Made by a program: the position numbers and the translations under genes. This document shows positions 59,625 through 64,000 of a DNA stretch of 64,000 nucleotides, one piece after another. Numbering within the stretch: position 1 is the first letter of the stretch; every line of letters starts with the position of its first letter. The notes beneath the pieces are model-generated. The model had not been told where the DNA came from and ran no database searches. It saw only the letters and a list, made by a program, of their open reading frames with translations. Origin of the DNA: Atopobiaceae bacterium (lineage in GTDB: Bacteria; Actinomycetota; Coriobacteriia; Coriobacteriales; Atopobiaceae); contig CADFJN010000002.1 in NCBI GenBank assembly GCA_902834555.1, forward strand, positions 62,001 to 126,000, read 5' to 3'.

Positions 59625-61389
59625 ACAGCAGAAACATAGCGAACTCTTCTACGCGTGCAAGTACACACCCATCGAGCTCCTCGCGGGGTTTGGTGCCGCG
59701 CCACGCATCGCCGAGGCGGACGTTGCCTCCTTTGCGTACGCCGACGCGCTGGCCCATCCCAACCTCTGCGGCTACGGCAAGGGCCTCATCGAGCGCATGA
59801 TGGCGACCGACGTGCACGAGGCCGTACTTGTGACCTGCTGCGACGTGGTACGCCGCGTCTACGACGTGCTGCAGGCCTCTGGCCGCATGGACTTCCTGTA
59901 CCTGCTCGACCTGCCGCACCGGAGAGGGCCTGCGGAGATTGCGCTCTTCCGTCGTCGTCTGCGGGCGCTCGCAGACGCCTATGCCGCGTACAGCGGCGCG
60001 CAGTTCGACGTGGGTGCGGCATGCGCCGCTTGCGGGACGGGCGTGGCGCGCGCGGACGACCGCGTGACGCTCATGGGCGCGCACGCCTCGGCATCGCTTG
60101 TCGCCGAGGTGGAGAAGGGCGTGGGCATGCCAGTGGAGAACGCCACCTGCACGAGCCGGCACCTCAAGGTCTCTCCCCCGCCCCAGCTCGCGCGGATGGC
60201 TACGGGTCCTGCCTGCGGCGTGTGCTGCGATGGCGGTGCAACCCCCGCGGCCGACCCCCTCGACGCTTTTCTCGACTGGTACGCACCGGCGCTTCTCGGC
60301 CAGATTCCCTGCATGCGCATGGATGACATTGCCGAGCGGAGCGAGCTTGTGGGCGAGCGCGGCCAGCGGGGCGTGGTCTACCACACCATGAAGTTCTGCG
60401 ACTACTATGGCTTTGAATACGGGGCCCTTGCGGAGAAGGACGAGATTCCCATGGTCAAGATTGAGACGGACGGTACGTCGCAGAGCGAGGGCCAGCTGCG
60501 CACAAGACTCGAGGCCTTTGGCGAAACCCTGCGGGCCCGCGGCGGTGCCGCGCACCAGGTACAGCCCGCGCCGACGGCGTCAGGCAACGCACCCGTAGGC
60601 CCCAAGGCAGCGGCCTACGTCATGGGCGTGGACTCTGGCTCCACCTCGACCGACGTCGTGATCATGGACGCAGACAGGCACATTGTGGCCACGGCCATTG
60701 TGCCAAGCGGTGCCCGCGCGGCAGACGCCGCGGCCCGTGCGATGGACGAGGCGCTCTCAAAGGCGGGTCTTGCCGCAGGCGACGTGGTCTTGCGCGTCTC
60801 GACGGGCTATGGTCGCGACAACATCGAGGGCATGGACTCCTCGGTCACCGAGATCACCTGCCACGCGCGCGGCGCCCACTACCTCGCGCCGGATGCGCGT
60901 TCGGTCATCGACATCGGCGGGCAGGACTCCAAGGTCATCCACCTGAACGCCAACGGCAGCGTGGCAGGCTTCGTGATGAACGACAAATGCGCCGCAGGTA
61001 CCGGGCGCTTCATGGAGGCCATGGCGCGCGTGCTTGAGATGGACCTCGACGAGTTCTGCCGCCGGGGCCTCGAGTGGCGCCACGAGGTGCGCATCACGAG
61101 CATGTGCACCGTGTTTGCCGAGAGCGAGGTCGTCTCGCTTGTGGCTGCAAACACCCCCACTCCCGACGTGATCCACGGGCTCGACGTATCGGTGGCGAGA
61201 AAGACCGCCACGCTCGCAAGCCGCGTGGGTGCCGAGCCGCCCTACCTCATGACCGGTGGCGTCGCACAGAACGAGGGCGTGGTGCGCGCGCTCTCCGAGG
61301 TGCTCAAGGCACCGGTCGCCACGCACGAGGACTCGCAGCTCTGCGGCGCCATCGGCGCAGCCCTCATCGGCCTGCAGTCGCTGGGATGA
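59614..61389 (+). CDS. Dehydratase-like component fused to its ASKHA ATPase activator
   Basis: A 591-residue two-part protein. Residues 1-320 resemble a second HgdB/BcrB-type component, with many cysteines (TCCDVV, CAACGTG, GVCCDGG). Residues 335-591 are an HgdC/BadF-type activator: GVDSGSTSTDVVI (phosphate loop), VIDIGGQDSKVI, and the two cysteines that bridge a [4Fe-4S] cluster between subunits, in NDKCAAGTGRF and SMCTVFAESE. The activator uses ATP to push one electron into the catalytic component. Fusion of activator and component is unusual but known for BadF-type anaerobic proteins. Its stop lies inside a palindromic repeat. Confidence 0.82.
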   Translation: MPAEQQKHSELFYACKYTPIELLAGFGAAPRIAEADVASFAYADALAHPNLCGYGKGLIERMMATDVHEAVLVTCCDVVRRVYDVLQASGRMDFLYLLDLPHRRGPAEIALFRRRLRALADAYAAYSGAQFDVGAACAACGTGVARADDRVTLMGAHASASLVAEVEKGVGMPVENATCTSRHLKVSPPPQLARMATGPACGVCCDGGATPAADPLDAFLDWYAPALLGQIPCMRMDDIAERSELVGERGQRGVVYHTMKFCDYYGFEYGALAEKDEIPMVKIETDGTSQSEGQLRTRLEAFGETLRARGGAAHQVQPAPTASGNAPVGPKAAAYVMGVDSGSTSTDVVIMDADRHIVATAIVPSGARAADAAARAMDEALSKAGLAAGDVVLRVSTGYGRDNIEGMDSSVTEITCHARGAHYLAPDARSVIDIGGQDSKVIHLNANGSVAGFVMNDKCAAGTGRFMEAMARVLEMDLDEFCRRGLEWRHEVRITSMCTVFAESEVVSLVAANTPTPDVIHGLDVSVARKTATLASRVGAEPPYLMTGGVAQNEGVVRALSEVLKAPVATHEDSQLCGAIGAALIGLQSLG

Positions 61390-61416
61390 GACAAAGGGAG
61401 TTTCCCTTTGTCTCAT
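61386..61416. repeat. Short palindromic repeat, copy 3 of 3
   Basis: ATGAGACAAAGGGA (61386-61399), GTT, complement (61403-61416). It contains the stop codon of the plus-strand gene and touches the stop codon of the minus-strand nitroreductase gene, so it serves convergent genes as the only terminator-like structure. Confidence 0.92.
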
Positions 61417-62001
61417 CTAAATGAGAAGGTCCTCCAGAGCGAGCTTGGGCACGTGGTGGACGCCCTCGGCGTCGCGCCAGTACGCAAGCCCGTGCTCGGT
61501 CTCGCTCGTCTCCAACACCACGCGCTCCCCACGCACGCCGAGGGCCAGCACCAGCTCGGTAACGTAGTCCTCAGCCGAGACCCCCATGGCGTCGTTCACA
61601 TCGGGGTCAAAGCTCTTGAGCATGCAGCAGCCAAGCCCACGCGATGCTGCAGCCAGCGCAATCGTCTGAGCTGCAATGCCCGTGTCAATAAGGCGAACGG
61701 GATTGGTGGCAAGGGCCTTGGGTGCGCACACGGCAATGTAGCCTGTGGGTCTCTCGCCCGCAGCGGGTCCGTTCCAATCCCGCAGCAGCGCCGCCCAGTG
61801 CAGGCGCGAGAAGACCGCCGAGCGCTCCGCTGGCTCAACAACAATGTGGAAGCGCAAGACCTGCATGTTGTTTCCCGAGGGAGCAAAGCGCACTGCGTTA
61901 ACCAGCGCGGCTAGGTCCCCGTAGCACAGCGGCTCGTCCTCGGCGAATCGCCGATACGAACGAGACGATCGCACCAAGTCCTGGAAGTTCTTCGAGTTCA
62001 T
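61417..62001 (-). CDS. Nitroreductase family flavoprotein
   Basis: A 194-residue FMN-dependent protein of the nitroreductase fold. The N-terminal motif RSSRSYRRF, the APSGNNMQVLRFHIVV FMN-binding block and the GLGCCMLKSF loop are visible. Members reduce nitro groups, quinones or flavins with NAD(P)H as dimers. The start at 62001 has AAGGGGG upstream; the open frame to 62208 lacks one. It is followed 110 bp upstream on the same strand by the aminotransferase gene. Confidence 0.87.
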   Translation of the reverse strand: MNSKNFQDLVRSSRSYRRFAEDEPLCYGDLAALVNAVRFAPSGNNMQVLRFHIVVEPAERSAVFSRLHWAALLRDWNGPAAGERPTGYIAVCAPKALATNPVRLIDTGIAAQTIALAAASRGLGCCMLKSFDPDVNDAMGVSAEDYVTELVLALGVRGERVVLETSETEHGLAYWRDAEGVHHVPKLALEDLLI

Positions 62002-62110
62002 GTCGCCACCCCCTTTGCCGGGCATGCCCGACGACCTGCCGCTGAGGCCAGTCCTCAGCAGCGCAAACGCGCCCGCGCCACGCCCAAGCAGCCACGCGAG
62101 CGCGATCTTG

Positions 62111-63271
62111 CTAGATGCCGGACTCTCCAATCCTCCGGCATGCCTCGCGCAGGCGCGCCGGAGGCATGACCAGGGCAAACCGCACGTAGCCCTCGCCCGA
62201 GGGGCCAAAGCTCGCGCCCGGCGTCACTATGACGCCGGCCTTCTCCATGAGCTCGAGCGCAAACGCCTGGGAGTCCATGCGGCCGTGCGGAATGCGCGCC
62301 CACACGAACATCGACCCGTGCGCGTTGGGGCGCTCCCAGCCAACGACCTCCAGGCCGTCGCACAGCGCATCCCTGCGCTCCTGGTAGAGCAGGCGCTGGC
62401 GCTCAACCGAGTCGCGCGGGCCCGTAAGCGCGGCAATTGCCGCGTCCTGCTCGGGCAGGAACATGCCAAAGTCCACCTGGCTACGGAGCTTGCGCGTGGC
62501 GGCCACGATGTCCTCGCGCCCCACCAAAAACGAGAGGCGCGCGCCGGTCACGTTGAAGGACTTGGAGAGCGAGAGGAACTCCACGCCCACGTCGAGCGCG
62601 CCGGGATAGTCGAGGAAGCTCCCGCCGGCCGGGCCGTCGAAGACGATGTCGGAGTAGGCGTTATCGTGAATAACCACGATGTCGTGAGCCTTGGCAAAGG
62701 CGATGATTTGCTCGTACACCTCGGGCGTACCCACGGAGCCAACGGGGTTCGCGGGAAGCGAGACCACCATGTAGCGGGCCGCATCCGCAACGTCAGCGGG
62801 AATGCCCTCCACCCACGGGAGGAAGTCGTGCTCGGCCGTGAGCGGGTAGTACCAGGGCTTTGCGCCCGCCAGAAGCGTACCTGTGGCAAAGACCGGGTAG
62901 CACGGGTCTGGGATAAGGGCCACGTCACCGGGGTCTGCCAGCGCAGCGCACACGTGGCCCATGCCCTCCTGCGTACCACGGCAGCTCATGACCATGGAGG
63001 GCGTGATTCCCTCTACGCCAAAGCGTGTGCGGTAGTAGTCGCAGACGGCCTGGAGCAGCTCGTCCTTGTCGTGCAGGGCATACTTCCAGTTGGCAGGATC
63101 TTCGGCGCTCTGCCGCAGCGCCTCGACAATATGGCGCGGTGGCTCGAAGTCCGGCGTACCAACAGAGAGGTCAAAAACCTCGCGACCCTGTGCCTCCAGC
63201 TCGCGACGCTTGGCGTTAAGCGCGGCGAAGACCTCGTCACCAAACAGGTCGAGCCTCTTTGAGAACTGCAT
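62111..63271 (-). CDS. Class I/II PLP-dependent aminotransferase
   Basis: A 386-residue fold-type I aminotransferase. The PLP lysine lies in SLSKSFNVTGARLSF, the substrate-binding NPVGSVG in the LPANPVGSVG segment, and the aspartate in IHDNAYSDI; the C-terminal arginine is in EGYVRFALVMP. It resembles LL-diaminopimelate or aspartate aminotransferases, without certainty of substrate. ATG 63271 follows GGGGAGGGG; the open frame to 63505 is unsupported. Confidence 0.9.
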   Translation of the reverse strand: MQFSKRLDLFGDEVFAALNAKRRELEAQGREVFDLSVGTPDFEPPRHIVEALRQSAEDPANWKYALHDKDELLQAVCDYYRTRFGVEGITPSMVMSCRGTQEGMGHVCAALADPGDVALIPDPCYPVFATGTLLAGAKPWYYPLTAEHDFLPWVEGIPADVADAARYMVVSLPANPVGSVGTPEVYEQIIAFAKAHDIVVIHDNAYSDIVFDGPAGGSFLDYPGALDVGVEFLSLSKSFNVTGARLSFLVGREDIVAATRKLRSQVDFGMFLPEQDAAIAALTGPRDSVERQRLLYQERRDALCDGLEVVGWERPNAHGSMFVWARIPHGRMDSQAFALELMEKAGVIVTPGASFGPSGEGYVRFALVMPPARLREACRRIGESGI

Positions 63272-63781
63272 GCGTACCCCTCCCCGGATGCAGACGTAAT
63301 GTACGCATGGGACTGTAGACCACCGGCAAGCGCCGGAACACGCCTTGGGGCAATGACGAGCCCGATTGTTACATTGGGTGGGGCAGGTGGCGGCCCAGGG
63401 AGGGGCCAACGGTAGGGCGGGAGCCCGTGCCAACCCCAAGACCGGCCAGTTGGTCGCTTGGACCACATGGCACGCAAAGCCCACAAGGCCCCTCTCACCG
63501 TTCACCGAAAATCGAGTCGATAAATTTCATCGTTATCTTAAATGTTTGAACTTCCGCCCTTTTCTCACCTGCGATGACTTCGCAATGTTCCAACGCAATA
63601 TGAAATATCGAGATGCAATATCCGGTATTTATCTCACTGCCTTGGCACAAGATATTGTGGCATAGTAGACAGCGCCGCAACGCTGCACCGGCTGCAGCGC
63701 CAAGAGAGACACACCAAACACATTGCAAACACCTGCACGTTTTATCTTCTGCCAGGCATTGTGCAAAGGGAGAGTGAGCAC
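63272..63781. other. Long leader region upstream of nrdD
   Basis: About 510 bp without a supported gene. The first half is GC-rich; from 63500 it becomes clearly AT-rich, as expected for a promoter. It contains the NrdR-box-like pair described separately. No B12 riboswitch was recognised. Confidence 0.5.
63613..63659 (+). promoter_or_regulatory. Pair of NrdR-box-like sites
   Basis: CACAAGATATTGTG (63646-63659) fits the NrdR consensus (ACACWATATATWGTGT) well. A weaker ATGCAATATCCGGTAT lies at 63613-63628, with its centre 32 bp upstream, the spacing usual for paired NrdR boxes. Confidence 0.65.
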
Positions 63782-64000
63782 ATGAAGATCATCAAGCGTA
63801 ACGGTTCGGAGGTCACCTTCGACGTTGCCAAGATCGAGAATGCCATCCGCAAGGCCAACATGGAGGTGCCCGAGGACGAGCGCCTCACCGAGCGCGAGAT
63901 TCGCTTCGCTTCCCTCAACGTGACCGACGAGTGCATGGAGTCCGGCCACACGGTCACCGTCGAGGAGGTCCAGGACCTCGTCGAGGACCAGCTCATGGCC
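63782..64000 (+). CDS. nrdD: Anaerobic ribonucleoside-triphosphate reductase, N-terminal part
   Basis: Only the first 73 residues are in the window; the gene continues past its end. They form an ATP-cone domain (MKIIKRNGSEVTFDVAKIENAIRKA; TVTVEEVQDLVEDQLM), the allosteric site of ribonucleotide reductases. The catalytic part is outside, so class III is inferred from the IIKRNGSEV start and the likely anaerobic host. AAGGGAG precedes ATG 63782. NrdR-box-like sites upstream agree with a ribonucleotide reductase gene. Confidence 0.8.
   Translation, partial: MKIIKRNGSEVTFDVAKIENAIRKANMEVPEDERLTEREIRFASLNVTDECMESGHTVTVEEVQDLVEDQLMA

Overview
The window looks like chromosome of a high-GC, anaerobic, host-associated actinobacterium of the Coriobacteriia (Atopobiaceae, Olsenella-like). 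This is inferred from gene content and codon bias, not from a marker gene: anaerobic ribonucleotide reductase, 2-hydroxyacyl-CoA dehydratase-type proteins, sucrose PTS, EutH, a Pth2-type peptidyl-tRNA hydrolase and two exported GH3 enzymes. No rRNA, tRNA or CRISPR array was found.

Layout. 0-5 kb: minus-strand manA, a TetR-antiporter pair, a small cysteine protein and a HAD phosphatase, then a PlsY-like acyltransferase. 5.4-10.5 kb: plus-strand block of choline/ethanolamine kinase, EutH, a lysophospholipase-like hydrolase and glpK, which reads as salvage of phospholipid headgroup and glycerol. 10.6-14.8 kb: minus-strand metF, a stand-alone reactivation protein and metH, together one split cobalamin methionine synthase. 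14.8-20.5 kb: Cof phosphatase, orphan prepilin peptidase, CDF transporter, Pth2, and the cysK-cysE operon behind a structured leader. 20.6-28.8 kb: MFS carrier, phosphoesterase and class II aldolase on the minus strand, facing a LacI-controlled sucrose operon (PTS EIIBCA and sucrose-6-phosphate hydrolase) with visible promoter and operators. 28.9-38.2 kb: two GH3 genes flank corA, asnS, msrC and pyrE. 38.4-43.9 kb: LytTR two-component pair, then a decaying module (frameshifted DUF5692-like membrane gene, TetR gene broken by a 37-bp tandem duplication) beside an IS110-family element. 43.9-54.2 kb: ferritin, a repeat-rich gap, a degenerate AcpS homologue with an Old Yellow Enzyme gene, a Ski2-like helicase, a UspA protein, a secreted coiled-coil cell-wall protein, and a DUF559-like nuclease-fold gene bracketed by a repeated 101-bp palindromic element. 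54.2-64 kb: DMT carrier, M16C peptidase, a dehydratase component with a second component fused to its ATPase activator, nitroreductase, aminotransferase, and the start of nrdD behind NrdR-box-like sites.

The strongest leads are the 101-bp element, whose two full copies share an internal hairpin with compensatory base changes; the IS element with a long 3' non-coding end that may encode a bridge RNA; the TetR/DUF5692 module with two independent lesions; an AcpS homologue lacking its metal ligands; and a nested-hairpin leader ahead of cysK.
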